This document shows, piece by piece, positions 47,488-62,015 of a DNA stretch of 64,000 bases (within the stretch, counting starts at the first letter, position 1; each line of letters starts with the position of its first letter). The notes below the pieces were generated by a model. It had not been told where the DNA came from, made no database searches, and saw nothing but the letters and a program-made list of their open reading frames with translations. Both the position numbers and the translations under genes were made by a program. This stretch comes from Halisarca cf. caerulea (Eukaryota; Porifera; Demospongiae; Chondrillida; Halisarcidae), in NCBI GenBank assembly GCA_963170055.1, contig CAUJGJ010000397.1:11369301-11433300 (forward strand), given 5' to 3'.

Positions 47488-48285
47488 AACAACATGGCGG
47501 ACTTTTAGGCGGTAGTCGAAGTCGTTGGTATTATTCAGTGAATTTTGTGTCTTTGCTTCTGTTTTCGTCAACGAAGAATCTTCAAGACCTAAAGATTTGG
47601 ATTGAGAGTTAACCACGAAGATTGAACTCGCTCCAAGAATTTCCGTGGGCCTTCAATTTTTAGAGGTAGAGCGACTGGTTTAAAGTTGTTGTCTTCGTTT
47701 TAGAAGTTGTGGAAGGACTCGAAAACCGACAAAAGCTGTTAAGTGCCCTCATCTAACAAGGAAGAGAACTTTGACGAAGAATTTAGGACGGAAACGTTCT
47801 TGGAAGGATGGTTTTACTGAGACATTGTACCTTACGCTACCGCGGAAGTCCATGGAAACGAAGAAAAGGCTCAAGAAAGCTTCGGAAACAGGTAAGATGA
47901 GTGTGGAAAGCCTTTTGTCTTTTAGTTAACCATTATGGAGTACTTGAACGCTCATGTGAAAGTGTTTTAACGACGTTTAGTATGAGCAGGTCTTTAATAA
48001 AATAGTTTGTCAATGTGTTTTCGTGGATATGTTTGCGTACGTGTGTGTGTTATCTTGTGTATGTGTGTTTGCTTAGGTCCTCTAACCATAGATACTATGG
48101 TTCAACACGTCAGAGAATAGGACGCAGATGTTTGGATAAGAAGAAAACCTTTGAACCGCGAAAGTATGGAAACAACGGGAAGATCCAAAGAAGTTTGGGG
48201 AACAGGCAGGTAAGATGAGAGATGAAAGCGTTGGTGTATGTTAGTGTAGATGTTGTATACTATGTTCCCGTATCTATTTTGTTTG

Positions 48286-48346
<61 letters not shown>

Positions 48347-48555
48347 ATTGAGTATGTATGGTGTTTGTGTGTGTGTGTTTGATACAACATATAGTAGCAT
48401 GCTGTAGTGGAACCAGGTATGTAGTGAAGAATTTCCACTGTGTGTGTGTGTGTGCTTTTGTGGTTTCATTGATTGTTCTTTCTTTTCATGTTCAGAATAT
48501 AGACTAAAGCATTGTTTCTGAAGGCCTTTGGTGAAATTGTAAGTGTTTATTTGGA

Positions 48556-48620
<65 letters not shown>

Positions 48621-48813
48621 CCTATTTGCAATCACTTGATACACCACATTGGTTATAGTACCATGCTGAAGTGGAACCAGGTGTGTAGAGAAGAGGTTCG
48701 GCTGTGTGTGTGTATGTATGTGTCCTTTTGTGTGGTTTCATTGTTTATTGTTCTTTCTTTTCATGTTCAGAATATAGACTGAAGTACTGATTCTGAAGAC
48801 TTTTGTTGAAATT
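47368..48813 (+). repeat. Right arm of the mirrored repeat with exon-like units
   Basis: Mirror of 42870-43783 and longer. Exon-like blocks with splice signals: up to 47891 (TTCGGAAACAG, donor GTAAG at 47892); 48077-48209 (acceptor GCTTAG, donor GTAAG at 48210); 48496-48538 and 48771-48813, two near-identical 43-bp blocks (start AATATAGACT, end GAAATT) each preceded by TTCATGTTCAG and followed by GTAAGTG. The intron-like gaps contain (GT)n. This looks like a multi-exon unit grown by tandem duplication. No stable ORF, so a non-coding transcript or a repeat derived from one is likely. Confidence 0.7.
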
Positions 48814-48829
48814 GTAAGTGTATATTTGG

Positions 48830-48871
<42 letters not shown>

Positions 48872-49028
48872 TGTGTGTGTGTGTGTGTAAAAATAGCTAT
48901 CCCATAATGTCTTCCATATTACAAAAAATTTAGAAATCTCAATTTGCCCCCTATCCCCTAATTGTGTATGCAGCCCTGATGTGTACCTCTATTAATGTAT
49001 GTGTCTTCAGTGGTTGTGGGGGGTGCAT

Positions 49029-49073
<45 letters not shown>
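48287..49073 (+). repeat. (GT)n microsatellite cluster
   Basis: GT runs at about 48289-48342, 48560-48619, 48833-48888 and 49030-49073, three of them inside the intron-like gaps of the right arm. Confidence 0.93.
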
Positions 49074-49076
<3 letters not shown>

Positions 49077-49159
49077 ATTACACACATTTAGTGTGTGTGA
49101 GGATGTCCATGTATAGTGAATATTCATGTTTGTATGTAATTCATGTGTGTTTATCATAT

Positions 49160-51830
49160 ACTATGCTAATTACCGAGCGGTTTAGCGAGGTTAATTGTTT
49201 CCGTCGCCAATGGGAGTCCAATCGAGGTCACCTACGCATTTCGTAGGGTAAAATTCGATATTTCGGCCCAGAACGGATATTTTCAACTTAAATTGTGACT
49301 CTATTTCAAAACAGAAGACCACATCTACGGCGAACAACGACTTGGATAGGTGAACACTATAAGACAAACCTTGAATCGTTTCGGTCGGAGTACCAACAGT
49401 TCAGCAAAACGCCCAAGAAGTTTCAAATCTTGGCCTACTTGGCAGTCTTGTTGCTCAATTTGGAACTAAATACATCATGTTACAAGGCCTAAAACATTTA
49501 TATCTTGAATTTGCGCTAAGCGATTCTTAAAATTCGACAAAGAAGAGGCAGGATTTCTGATTTTATCGATCGGGTCACTTAATACGTCAGCCATGGTGGC
49601 GGCCATCTGCAATATGACGTGTACACTCATTGCGCAACCCAAACTCCCAGCATTTGCGCATGCTCAACCACTCGCGGCGACCAGATTGCTCTTGTACATA
49701 TGTTTCCCGTTTGTTGTTTTTGTTCTTTTGGTGAAGTTTCACTGTTCGTTGGCATCTCGAGCAGACATGACCCTGACTGTGTTATGCATGGCCGAAATAC
49801 GCACTCATCAGTCGTGTTAGAAGATCTTTTCGGATCGACAATATTCAGTTATTAAGAGTAATTTTATTGTATACTATCAGGAATTATAATATCTATGGTT
49901 CAACAATTTTTTAGTTACGCATAGCAATGATGTAGGAGAAGGAAAGCTGTGTGCATAGATATTATTCTAAGACTAATAGAAGTGGTTTGGCTGAATCATA
50001 CCATGATCATACGTTTTGCTGGCAGGTGCCTACCATGCATGCTTGTCTGAAGACATTTGCAGAAAGTAGTGATTTCATTACAATCATATAATCAAACGGT
50101 AAATTCAAACAATTCAACACAAGTCATTTCAGAATCAATTGCAAGTTTGCACAATGAGTCACTGTCCAATAAGTCATTGCTTGCCCACAGTCACTATCCT
50201 ATCATGGATCAGAAGCTCTCAGACTGCAGCTGTCATGCATGATAATATGCACCAATTTGAGCCAATTCATACACAGCAGCCTGTGCACAACTGCAATCCA
50301 GCCACATGCAAGTCCACTAAATGCATGCACTTTATATGTCAATGTCATGCCGGCTAACTTTACGTCATTGAGACACATCCATGTTAAATGGAAACATGAT
50401 ACACTACATAACTGTAATAGTGAGTCCTCACTTATCCATGCCTCAGATATCCAGTTCCTCACCACCTTGTGCAGTATATTAGTGGTAATTACAGACTAAC
50501 CTACAATAATTATAATTGCTTTGTACACTATCCACTGGTCCCTCATTTATCCAGTTCCATCGAGCTCCCTTATCCACAATTACATCCAGAACGTGACTGT
50601 GCAGATAAGTGAGGTCTGACTGTAATGAATGTTTAACATGTCATGAAGTGTGCACTGCCATCATGTAGACTACTTTTAAATTACTTAATCAGATCATGAA
50701 TGTTTATGATGCAGTAGAGACACAACTCTTTCGAAAATTCTCAAAGCAAACAAATTGAAGGCTATATCTGGTCTAGCTGATTTTGCGAAACGATCATCAA
50801 TGCTCAATAGGCAATCTTGTATATATAAGTCACTTGGCTCACAACCAGTCAGTGTTAGAAACAAGGATAAGATAGGATAAGATTGAGTCCAGGGACTCAA
50901 TATAGCCTGAGGCTACAACAAAGGCACCCAGAAATATAGAAGATAAGGAGCAAATTGCAAAACGTTGGACTAATGTCCTAGCTTTATCATTTTGAGTCAT
51001 ACAATTTTAGCTTTGTTTGAACATACTTTAAATTTGGAATAGTACACAGTACAAGCGCAACATACGGTGTAAATGAAAATATACTGCACATACATAGATA
51101 CTCACATTACAAATCAAATGAATTGGTATCATTATCATGTGCATAATATTATGATCTGAGATGTCAGGTAGTGCTCAGCCTAATGTCTTCATGGACCCAA
51201 ACTTTTTAAGTCGGACAAAAGTGGCAAAACATTATGGTCGGACAATGTTTGAATGCTGACTGCCTTAATTTTAAAATGTTGCTGTGTACCTCTCCTTCAT
51301 GCAGGATCAAAGGGCTGGGTCTGACTATCTGAGACTAGATCACAGCGTAATATTCGTGCAATTATTTCACCCAATGGCATCCACATTCCCATTAACTTTC
51401 CTTTTCAATTTCATTGTAAATTTCCCGTCTCAGTTTTAGCGAGGTTCTGAACTTTGTTCACAACTAGTTTATATTGTCCTTTGCAGGAATTTGATACACA
51501 GAAAGTACAGTGTATTGTATGCTTATGCGAAGAATCTAACTTGATTCTGAAAAACTACTGTGTACATGTTTTCTATAATAGACTGTATTATGCATGGATT
51601 TATAATTTGTTGAAATACTGTTATATATCATTTTAATTTTTATTTTATTGTAATGGTTTATTAATGATTAGTATGTAAATAATGTCATGAATATAATAAT
51701 ATATACAATTATACTGTAGAATTATAATGTATATAAATTAATATATAATAGGAATAAATAAGAGAGAGTTAAGAATAATAATATTAATAAAAGGAATAAA
51801 TGATGAAGTTTTACTTGGAAAATGTTATTG
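49160..51830. other. No gene recognised
   Basis: Unique AT-rich sequence with only short frames. The one structure noted is the candidate MITE at 50412-50622. Confidence 0.55.
50412..50622. repeat. Candidate pogo/Tigger-like MITE
   Basis: Left end contains GTGAGTCCTCACTTATCC and the right end GATAAGTGAGGTCTGACTG, imperfect inverted repeats about 210 bp apart. The reverse complement CAGTCAGACCTCACTTATC is typical of pogo/Tigger termini. Confidence 0.5.
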
Positions 51831-51915
51831 CTGCCATGTGTGCTGGTTGTTGGTTGCCTGCATGGTTAGAAAAGGAACATAAAATATATTAAATAGACAT
51901 GCTGAAAGAGTACGT

Positions 51916-51919
<4 letters not shown>

Positions 51920-51970
<51 letters not shown>

Positions 51971-52161
51971 AAACACACATACACAAACACACACATGTAC
52001 ACATACACACACATGCACACACATAACCACACACAGCACATGCATATAGTACAATATATGCACATGTGTATATACATATTAACTCACAATCATTTCCCTA
52101 ACAGATTCTATGTTTTCTTCCTGTGAACATGCAGAATGACAACAGAGCACAATAATTCCAG

Positions 52162-52197
<36 letters not shown>

Positions 52198-52199
52198 GT

Positions 52200-52293
<94 letters not shown>

Positions 52294-52328
52294 ACACGCA
52301 CACACGCACACACACATACACACACACA
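51920..52328. repeat. (CA)n microsatellites
   Basis: CA runs at 51920-51965 and 52167-52328, the latter interrupted twice by CACGTGTACAC. Confidence 0.93.
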
Positions 52329-52405
52329 TTTTATAATTATACATCACCACACAAAGCCACGTATTACTCAGGGATCTTTCAATTCTAGATCTGTGAGGAT
52401 AATCT

Positions 52406-52469
52406 CCAAGTGATTCAAGTTTCCAGGGCCGTAGGCGGCCCACGAGTTTTTTAAACTCGAATCACTTGT
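52406..52469 (-). repeat. Short hairpin repeat (AAGTRATTC stem)
   Basis: Reverse-complement relative of 6822-6885: CCAAGTGATTCAAGT at one end, ACTCGAATCACTTG at the other, around GGGCCGTAGGCGGCCC. Confidence 0.8.
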
Positions 52470-52694
52470 CTATATTTCAACCTAAGGCTTCTAACATTCG
52501 TATTTTTATGCCACCATTTATACACTCTTGATTGTTCAGTCAGTTGTTAGGTCAATGGTCGGTCAGTAGTCAATCATCAGCAGTTGCACATGTGATATTG
52601 CAGTAAGTAGACAAAGCCATGCATAGCTGTGCAAATCTTGTTTTACTGACAAATGTGATTTGAATGAGTATCAGTGGTTTCTTGAAGTCACACT

Positions 52695-54060
52695 GTTAAA
52701 AATGAGGTGTGAGTTTCACACCAAAATTTGTTCACACCAATGGTGTGAACGCTCACACTAACAGAAGGGTGCAAACATCACTCCCGTTCTAGGCCATAAT
52801 TATATTCATAAGTTGACATAAGTGTGGTGCTTACATAATTACATTAGCACGTGATGATTCACAGGCGCACACTCTGCTTAGTGTAAAGTGCTTGCCGTCA
52901 GAGAAGAAGTTCGCTATGATTTCTGTTGCCTTCTACATGGACGCTATAGGCACTACGCTATTGTTTTCGGTCTAAGGGAAGGCTTGGGTTGCATTTGAAG
53001 ATCATTCAAGACTGCACTCTGACATATGTTTATGGAAACGCTTCGAGTGTATTAACCGTGGTGTATAATACACGTTCCTCATTTTTCCTTAGAATCCCTT
53101 GTTGTAGTATACGAAATTTCAACTGAAGAGGGGATTTAATTCACATTCGAGATGTTTATGTTGGCGGAGATGAACTTCGGTGAGTTACACTTTGCTTGTG
53201 AAGTAAAAGATACTCTAGAATTTGTTTTCTTGCTTTAAAGCCCTATACCTTGTTGATGCTAGGACCCTCACTCATTGCTCTTACTCATATAATGTACAAT
53301 ATGACTATTCATCTGATTTAATGTTAGTTTTGTCGCCGTGTAAGATTTTATGTTGTTACAATTGTATTTCTGATAGATGAAGGATGGTGGTGGTCATCAT
53401 AATTCCAGTGAATCTAATGAAACTGATGACAGTTGCCAGTCCAGAAAGGTACACTGTGTGTGTGTGTGTGTGCGAGCGCGCACGGACATAATCTGTACAT
53501 ATGTGTATTTTGCTTGTTATGCAATGGTGCTTATGCATGCATGCACACATGCACACACAAAGGTGTTATAGAGGAGAAAACAAGATGTATGCTTGAAATG
53601 AATGTATGTGAACACAAGGAATATGCCTGAAATGAATGTGTGTTCGTGAATATAAGCTATTATGTTTTTGTTTCCCACAGAAGAACCAAGATGCGGCTAG
53701 TGGAACCCAAAAATGTGTACTTTTCTGTACCAAAGACTCTAACAGTTGCAGTAACTTCCTTAGACTATGTACTCTCTTATTAGTTTGTTTGAAACATTAT
53801 TGTTATGCATGTAAACGTTTGTTATTCAAATTTGCTTTTATTCTCAATTTATAACATTAAAACGAGAACCTGCATGAATAATATGTGTATAGAAGAGGGA
53901 ATAAGACCCTCAAATATAGGGTGATTGTCACTCCTTCTATTGAGAGTGAATTACACACCTATAGATGGTGTGACAGTCACCCTTATAATGGAGTAGTCAC
54001 AGAGGCAAAGGTTTCACTCCATATTTGGTGTGATCTTCACTTATATTATATACAAATGTC
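52695..54060 (+). repeat. Dispersed repeat (GTTAAAA...GAGGTG family), copy 2
   Basis: Starts CACTGTTAAAAATGAGGTGTG and matches 17310-17890 in block order over about 480 bp. Further right, GTTTCACTCCATATTTGGTGTGAT near 54020 is an imperfect inverse of the start, so it may be one 1.36-kb element. It includes possible exon boundaries (TCCAGAAAG before GTACAC near 53450) but no recognised protein. Confidence 0.5.
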
Positions 54061-54094
54061 ACTAGCCATGCATGCATATACAATTATGACAAAC

Positions 54095-54434
54095 CTGTGA
54101 GGTGGTAGCTTCCAAGGGAATTGACTTTTGCATAGGCCTTATGTAGATTCTTGAATTACCAACAATTTCCTTTAAGGCTACTGGAGTATATCCAGTCTGT
54201 GGTACTGGAATTGGGTACAATGTCTTGCAGTTTGGCTGAGCACGTAAAAGTTCATAGCCCCCACATCCATCCAGCTTTGTAAAAGTGGAGAGTAGTCTGG
54301 AATGTAGGTCATGAGCATTGTCCCTGCTGGAAAGAGTCAGTCTTCTCTCACCCAGACCTGAGCTGTCAAGCTTTGCTTTGTTGCTGGGAACTTTTGTTGT
54401 ATCTTTGTCAGCTAAGCATACTAATATCAAAGTA
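54095..54434 (-). pseudogene. Exon of an unrecognised gene, cut by the 7.2-kb transposon
   Basis: Minus-strand coding stretch: SSGLGERRLTLSSRDNAHDL, CGGYELLRAQPNCKTLYPI and GYTPVALKEIVGNSRIYIRP in pieces, ending at a possible donor (CACAG before GTTTGT, 54094). The other end is split by the transposon; 29 more bases of the exon lie at 61634-61662, preceded by a polypyrimidine tract and CAG acceptor (minus strand CTTATCTTTTTTTTCCAG). The frame is open across the two pieces when one TA is removed. I know similar GGYELL...IYIRP proteins from cnidarian and sponge repeats but no function. Confidence 0.6.
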
Positions 54435-55594
54435 CACAGGCTCATTATAGTGCTTTTCGACTGGGGAAGAAATGGCCGCCGCTCAAAATGGTAATATATA
54501 TATCAAATTTTACAGCTCAAACAACAATGTATGTCGATTTTTACAACTGTTTAGTATTTTAATGTTATTTATCAAAACAATATACTACAAAACAGGCCCA
54601 TGTGTCATATGCAAAAGTATAAAAATGATTTTGAAAAAGGTACACGTTTTCTCTAAACGTCGATTTGGGGATGTGTAGACGGTCTCCCAAAGAGATGAAA
54701 CTGGCATGAGACGGAAGAGTAAAGTTTATTTAAGATATGGATGCTGAGCTGAGAACATATAACTCCAACTGAAATAGTTATAACAAAAAATGTACTTTTA
54801 GCGAGTAAAAATGGCTAAAATGGTAATACCTTGGGCTAACCTGCTTATATAATCCCCACTCAGTAAAAACAAGTAGACAAAAGTAGTTTAAATCGTTGGA
54901 TTCTTTTGTTGTTCAGAAAAAGGCCCGGGTACACGTCCCCAAAACATGATATATTTCCAGGACGGTTCCAATCTGCCATTTTAGGATGACGTAAGGTGCA
55001 CGTCATCAGTATTGGGCATTTAAATTCGTATGGTACATTGGAAATAAGCGCCCTACAATGTTATCGACTACGTGAACAATCGATCTGGTCGGCAATTTGT
55101 TTCACCGACCACAAATTGTCAATTGTCACCTAATTTGCATATTCATGAGTTCGTTCTGCGCAGCGGAAGTTCACCATGTAGTACGCTGTAGACAGCCGCT
55201 CGCTGCTTCGATCGATGGAACCATCCTGTTGTGTTTGCAATGCTCCTGCAAGAGACAGAAGGCGGCATGTTTTGCTTCTGAGGACAAGTGAAAAAGCAAA
55301 ATCCTTGAGGGAAATCATCGAAACCTATTATGCCGAAGAAAGAAACCAAAATGTAGCATTGGAGGAGGTATTCAGGAGTTGCAAGACAAATATGTACCCA
55401 AAAAAGTGATTGACACATCCACCCTGAACTGTGAAGTGTTCCACAAAGTGCTCATGGGTGGGGATCAGCTTACTGTGGCAAGATGTAGAGATGCGCATAT
55501 GGGGAGGAAGAATGAGACCACTCCTACAGAACAATTGCGTGGGCTTGTACCTGTAGTTGAGGATTGGCATGCGAAGCAATGTTTTTTGGAGGTA

Positions 55595-55632
55595 CTAGGG
55601 GTGAGGGCGGCCTTCGGCCGCCTCACCCCTAG
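55595..55632. repeat. GC-rich hairpin
   Basis: CTAGGGGTGAGGGCGGCC and GGCCGCCTCACCCCTAG are inverted repeats with one bulged base. It lies 3 bp downstream of the intron donor at 55592. Confidence 0.85.
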
Positions 55633-55854
55633 TTCAGGTGGCGGGTGCAACCCTTCTATCGAGTGAAGAGGTTGTATCAAGTGAATTAATCAATCTATTT
55701 GAGTGTCATCAAGAATAAGCTCATAGTAAGCTAGTTAGTTAGTCACACGGGTGCAACTTGTATGTCAAGTGTATAGCAGTTACATGAAGTGCAGTTCATG
55801 CATTCAAAATTGCTTCAAATTTGCTTTTAAGTATCACATGTACACACACACATG

Positions 55855-57163
<1,309 letters not shown>

Positions 57164-59120
57164 ACCACCACCACCACATCCCACTGCAATTTGCTATATG
57201 GATAGAATTAGAGTATTGTGCCACACATACTTGTTGCATTGGTGTTGTAGCCTAATTTTCTTTGACTGTGTGTGTTTTCTGTCGTGTTTATGATCAGTAA
57301 TTTTGTAGAATGTTCAAGTTTTGCCACCCATGCGTGTCAGCGCAGCGTATCGTGTATTCCCCGAAAAATTCCGTATACCGCACACATTGTTGAAAATGGC
57401 TGATTTCCCCGAGGCAGGCTATAGCCGCTCACGTTTTGCGAAGAGACCGCTTTCCGCTATATAGTTTATATCACTCTCAGACTGTTGTATCGATAATCTA
57501 AGGTGGCCATAAAGTGATCGCTTTCTTTTCCTAGGAGGAGTTACCGGACAAAGGATTGTAAAGGAGAAGCCGTATATTTGTCCGCTTTTGATCGTAAACT
57601 AAATATGGCGTCTCGTAGCCAAGTACGGGCAAATTTCTAAAATTTTTCATTTCGCAAGCAAACGGAGAGAAACTCCTTCGAGGTCACCCACCGAATAGCG
57701 CTAGGAACGTTGTTAAAAGTCCGCTGCGAATTCTTCGCACGGTTCATTAGATTAGTGCGAACAAAAAATCGGCCTACCTCCATTATAATAAGATGTACAC
57801 ATCCGTATACGTATACCTATATACTGCGTGTGGCACTCACACATATATGCATACACACACACACACACGCACACGCATATATATATATAACATATAAGCA
57901 GTGTCAGATTGTGTACATTTCCTATAATTTTATAATAGGTCATTTGGAAGAGACTATACCGCCTATCTTCAGCTGCAGAGAAGGGTACCCTATACCAACT
58001 TCGCAATGTCATCCATCGCACGTCAGTACCATTGTCTCCGAAGAAAGGAATGAATGAGTCCGAAGACTTCATGGAGACACTGCTGAAAGGGCACGTACTA
58101 GCTTCAGCATGCCAGGTTTCTGGAGTGGACCTCCTGGCTGTTGATGCTACATGCCAGATGACCATTGAATCTTTGGCTCAGAAGATTGTGGATTCCTTTA
58201 TATCCCCATATTTTTTCCCAGCAGAGCCCGGCATAAAGTGCAACGACAAAGTGCATATGTACATGTGTGATGCTCTGAGTCTGGCTTTGCTGTGGTACTC
58301 CTTCAGAGATGCTATTAGGGAAGGTGATGGGCAACAGGTGATTACACTCTGGAAGGTAGTTATGATTGCTTTCCGGTGAGTTAGTGTTTTACTTAATTGC
58401 TTATATGATATGAAGCAGATTTTATTTCAAATATTTATTTATTATGATTCACCAAAAATGTACATATTGGTTGGAGCATCGCAACAAGTATGCTCATGAG
58501 GCAGTCAATCTTCAGGTACAGATAAATTTACTGCTTTCTGAGAGACTACAACAGCAAGTTATGTGGGGACGTTTTGTCAATCCTAGTGGAGGAGTAGGCC
58601 ACAATGTATCGTGTGATTTGCACATGGAACACTTAAACCGGTAAGCACAAATCCCCAGCATGCATACAATTCATTGTTACACCATATGCATGATGCATGC
58701 AGTAGCTGAGGAAGGTGTGCCAATATTATGCAATTGTCTATTCATGCAAGCAGATTATAGGGCTATATATTATACATTCAATTAATACAGTCTTGTCAAG
58801 GAATCCATCAAATCTGTGCGAGCAAATGTGACACCGACTTCAATCCAGCAAATTTCAAGGTGCTTAGGGCCAATGCAAGCAGCTATGCAGTCACTTGATG
58901 CATCAATCAACGTAAAGGGCCCTGCCAGTGGACACTCAAAGAGTAGACAGGACAAGGATGTAAAAGTGATAGCAAGTGAGCTGAGAGCACAGAAAGCATA
59001 TGAGAGGCAGGGGCAGCGTGCATATGCATCATTTAAGGACATTACATCATTGTTCAGCAACATTGACAATAACAAAATCATAACTTGGTTAAAGGGATCT
59101 GTACGAAACATAATAGAATC

Positions 59121-60822
59121 TCAGTAAAGGAATGTATTACTATAAATATTTTGTGAACATTGCATGCAATGACAGCTTTGGGCACACACATCACAACATT
59201 TACGTAACAATGGAGTTTCTGAATCAAAACTTTCAGATGCTTTCAAGAATGATTGAAAAAGTAGCCTTCGGCAACATTCACTGATGTTAGATGCATACTG
59301 TTTCAACATTTTAGATGTATGTGCCAATGATCTGTTGATAATAATGGCTTTGCATGGCTTTCCATCTCGCCCACCACGGCCACTTTCTTGTACATACATT
59401 TCTATCTCTGATGGTAGTCCTACATGCACTACCTGGCGAACATCAGGAATGTCAAGGCCCATGCCGAGAGCAGTTGTAGCGATAACCACCCGCAGGTGGG
59501 TGTTCTCTTTCGAAAAATTCTCTAAAATGTCTTGTTTCATCTCTGGGCTTGATCCTCTGGTGAATATTTCCGCAAATCTACATAAAAACAGAATCACAAA
59601 TTGGAAGTATATTATACATGTGTCAAATTCACATACATACCTGTATCCAGGAATGTTGGACCCACCAGCAGGTTTAATGAATTTATTCTCACGTAGCAGC
59701 CTTATCTTGATTTTCTGTCACAGCCAGCCACAATCTTCAATTCTGTAGATAATTGACGATACCATGCACATGCAATTATACAAAAATTCATCTCATGCAA
59801 GTCACTGATGTGCATCCATGATAACAACTGCAGAAATTGCAGATGTTATTAAAACATATATAATATAACTGCATGTACACATGTAGCTAGTATATTCATA
59901 GAATGACATGCATGCAGTTCCATTAAAATAATATACCTTTGGCAGAAGATAATGGCCTTTGGAAAGCTCATGTTAGCTTCTTCACAAAACTGCAGCTTTT
60001 CATGCACCTATGTCTGCAACGTCATCCAAGTCCTTTTTTGGAATGACACTGTACATAATGTTGTGTCTCTCTGGAGGTACTGCGACAATGTGAGGATTCT
60101 TCATTGAAAGAACTTTGGTGATTTCATTAAAAATCTCCATTGTAGCCGTAGCAGTACACGTCAGAACATTAGTCTTCTCTGGTAAATAGCTTCTTACTTT
60201 TCCCACCTCCGAGAAGGCCTGCCTAAAATCTTTCCTATATATAGTAACATAATAACAGTATGCAGTTACCGATTTACTGCAGCAGCCATAATATTAACTG
60301 CTATTATAGCTCTACTTGGATTTGCTCCATAACTCACCAGGTTTTGATGCAATGTGCTTCATCCACCACAAATGCCACCAAATTGTCCTGATAAACTTTG
60401 GTCAGAAGCATATCCTGGAGAACGCTGTTGTAAAGGAGATTCTCAGGACTAACTAGGACGAGGCTATGGAAGCCTTGTGTGACATGCTGAACGGCTGCGC
60501 CATCCAATTGCAGTTCGCCTAGAAATTCTGCATTTATTCCCATTGGGATGAACTTCCTTTTCTGTTCGGCCATCAGAGCGGCGAGTGGACTCACTACAAC
60601 CACGATGCTGCTTTTCACTGACTTCAACAAATCGAACAAAACTGGGAGGATAGTGTAGATCAGAGTCTTACCAAATCCCGTTGGAAGTGGCATGAAAACA
60701 TCATTCCCCAGACAGAAAGCCATTATAGCTCTGAGCTGACTTGGCTTCAATAGAGGGTAGCCAAGATGTCGAGCGACAGCGTAAACAACTGTAGATAAAG
60801 CAATATTCCTTAAACAATCCAT
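59121..60822 (-). CDS. RecQ-type helicase of the 7.2-kb transposon
   Basis: SF2 DNA helicase, RecQ-like. Exon 1 (60822-60338) starts MDCLRNIALS and carries LKPSQLRAI, PLPTGFGKTLIY (Walker A GFGKT) and FVVDEAHCIKTW (DEAH), ending at a GTGAGT donor. Exon 2 (60234-59940) starts KDFRQAFSEVGK and has CTATATMEIF, but a one-base shift near 60000 is needed to reach EKLQFCEEANMSFPKAIIFCQ. A short exon (about 59745-59642) reads FIKPAGGSNIPGYR. The last exon (59583-59121) has IATTALGMGLDIPDVRQVVHVG, the motif VI block QESGRGGRDG and a Cys cluster CCDVCAQSCHCMQC like the RecQ zinc-binding region. No HRDC domain. The stop at 59121-59123 overlaps the 3' end of the DUF6589 gene on the other strand. Possible role: unwinding DNA during transposition (inference). 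One frameshift makes activity doubtful. Confidence 0.87.
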
Positions 60823-60964
60823 CGCTATTACTCAAACATACAGCAACTCTAACTTCCACTGCTAATTATCAGCGAGGTGTGAAGATTGCGCAATTGCGGT
60901 TGAAAATTTGTTACATCAAAGTGTCCAAACATTCCTGGACATTAACGAATTTTTGCATATGCAA

Positions 60965-61026
60965 AAGACCAGACTCGCTCCTCGCCTGCAAATGGCGGCG
61001 AGTGTGGGTCTGGCTATGCGAGACTA
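60965..61026. repeat. TAGTCTCGC-type palindromic MITE
   Basis: CCAGACTCGCTCCTCGCC pairs with GGCGAGTGTGGGTCTGG; right end GGCTATGCGAGACTA is the family terminus; the left end is shortened. Confidence 0.7.
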
Positions 61027-61633
61027 ACAAGTATCAGTGAGTTTTTATGCATACATTCTTGTCATTTGATAGTCATATCTGCAGCAAAAGTGGCATACTT
61101 GACGACTAAGACTCAGAGACAGTGGCACTGGCTTGTGTGCGAAATCAATCGATTAGTACAAAGTCAGAAAGTAGATTGAGCCTGCTAACATTTTGCCGAT
61201 TTTTTTGCTAATGTTTCATTTGTGATCTAGGATATCCTGGATAGTATAGTGCAGTTACCTGTCACAGCACTTTCTTACATTGATTTGGCATTCTGCAACG
61301 ATCATTTGACGTGGGAAGGTCGATATTGGCGGTATCTGGCCCTTTTTGATGGTACTTGTGTAGCTTGAACATTGCGACTAAGCATTGATGTGCTTTTACA
61401 AATACCTAAACAAAACTTATTAAGGCACAAAACAGCTTTTTGCCTTTTCAAAGTCGATAAGATTCAAAAGATTCTGCTATCGCTAAACCACTGCAAGCGC
61501 CTGCTACCGATGACGTATTACGTTCACCTTCTGTTGGTAATGACGTATAGGTAAAATGTGACAAATTCCACAAATTCCATAACTTTGTCGCCTGTAATCC
61601 CCAACTTCCAAAAAGCACTATAATGTCCCTGTG

Positions 61634-61662
61634 TAGCTGATCTTCCAAGTGGTGAGCGTGAC
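61634..61662 (-). pseudogene. Remaining piece of the interrupted minus-strand exon
   Basis: 29 bp between the right TA duplication and a polypyrimidine-CAG acceptor on the minus strand; the other part is 54095-54434. Confidence 0.55.
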
Positions 61663-62015
61663 CTGGAAAAAAAAGATAAGACTTAGTGCAATTCAAAAAT
61701 TCATTTTGATCAGGCATAGCATGCATACTACTATAATACATGCAGGGCTGTAGGAAGGGCAGTGGCTGCAGAAGCCATGGCCACTCCACTTTTACCAATA
61801 ATAATAATAACTGTAATGGTTAGTAATACAATTATTGCATGATTCAGTAACTGTTCGGAGACTTGTACGCTGTAGCAAAATTATTGTGCAACTATCAAAT
61901 ACTGCAACAATAAAGTTTTAAATTAGCAAAGAATATCTTAATATGTGACCGTACTTGGGAAAAGGGGTACTTTGGTGGGTAGGTATGTTTTGAGGTAAGC
62001 ATTAAAACAAAGTTA

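Noticed and set aside
49593..49855. Two overlapping plus-strand frames near 49.6-49.9 kb
   Set aside because: No family resemblance, no splice or promoter context, and both frames are similarly open.
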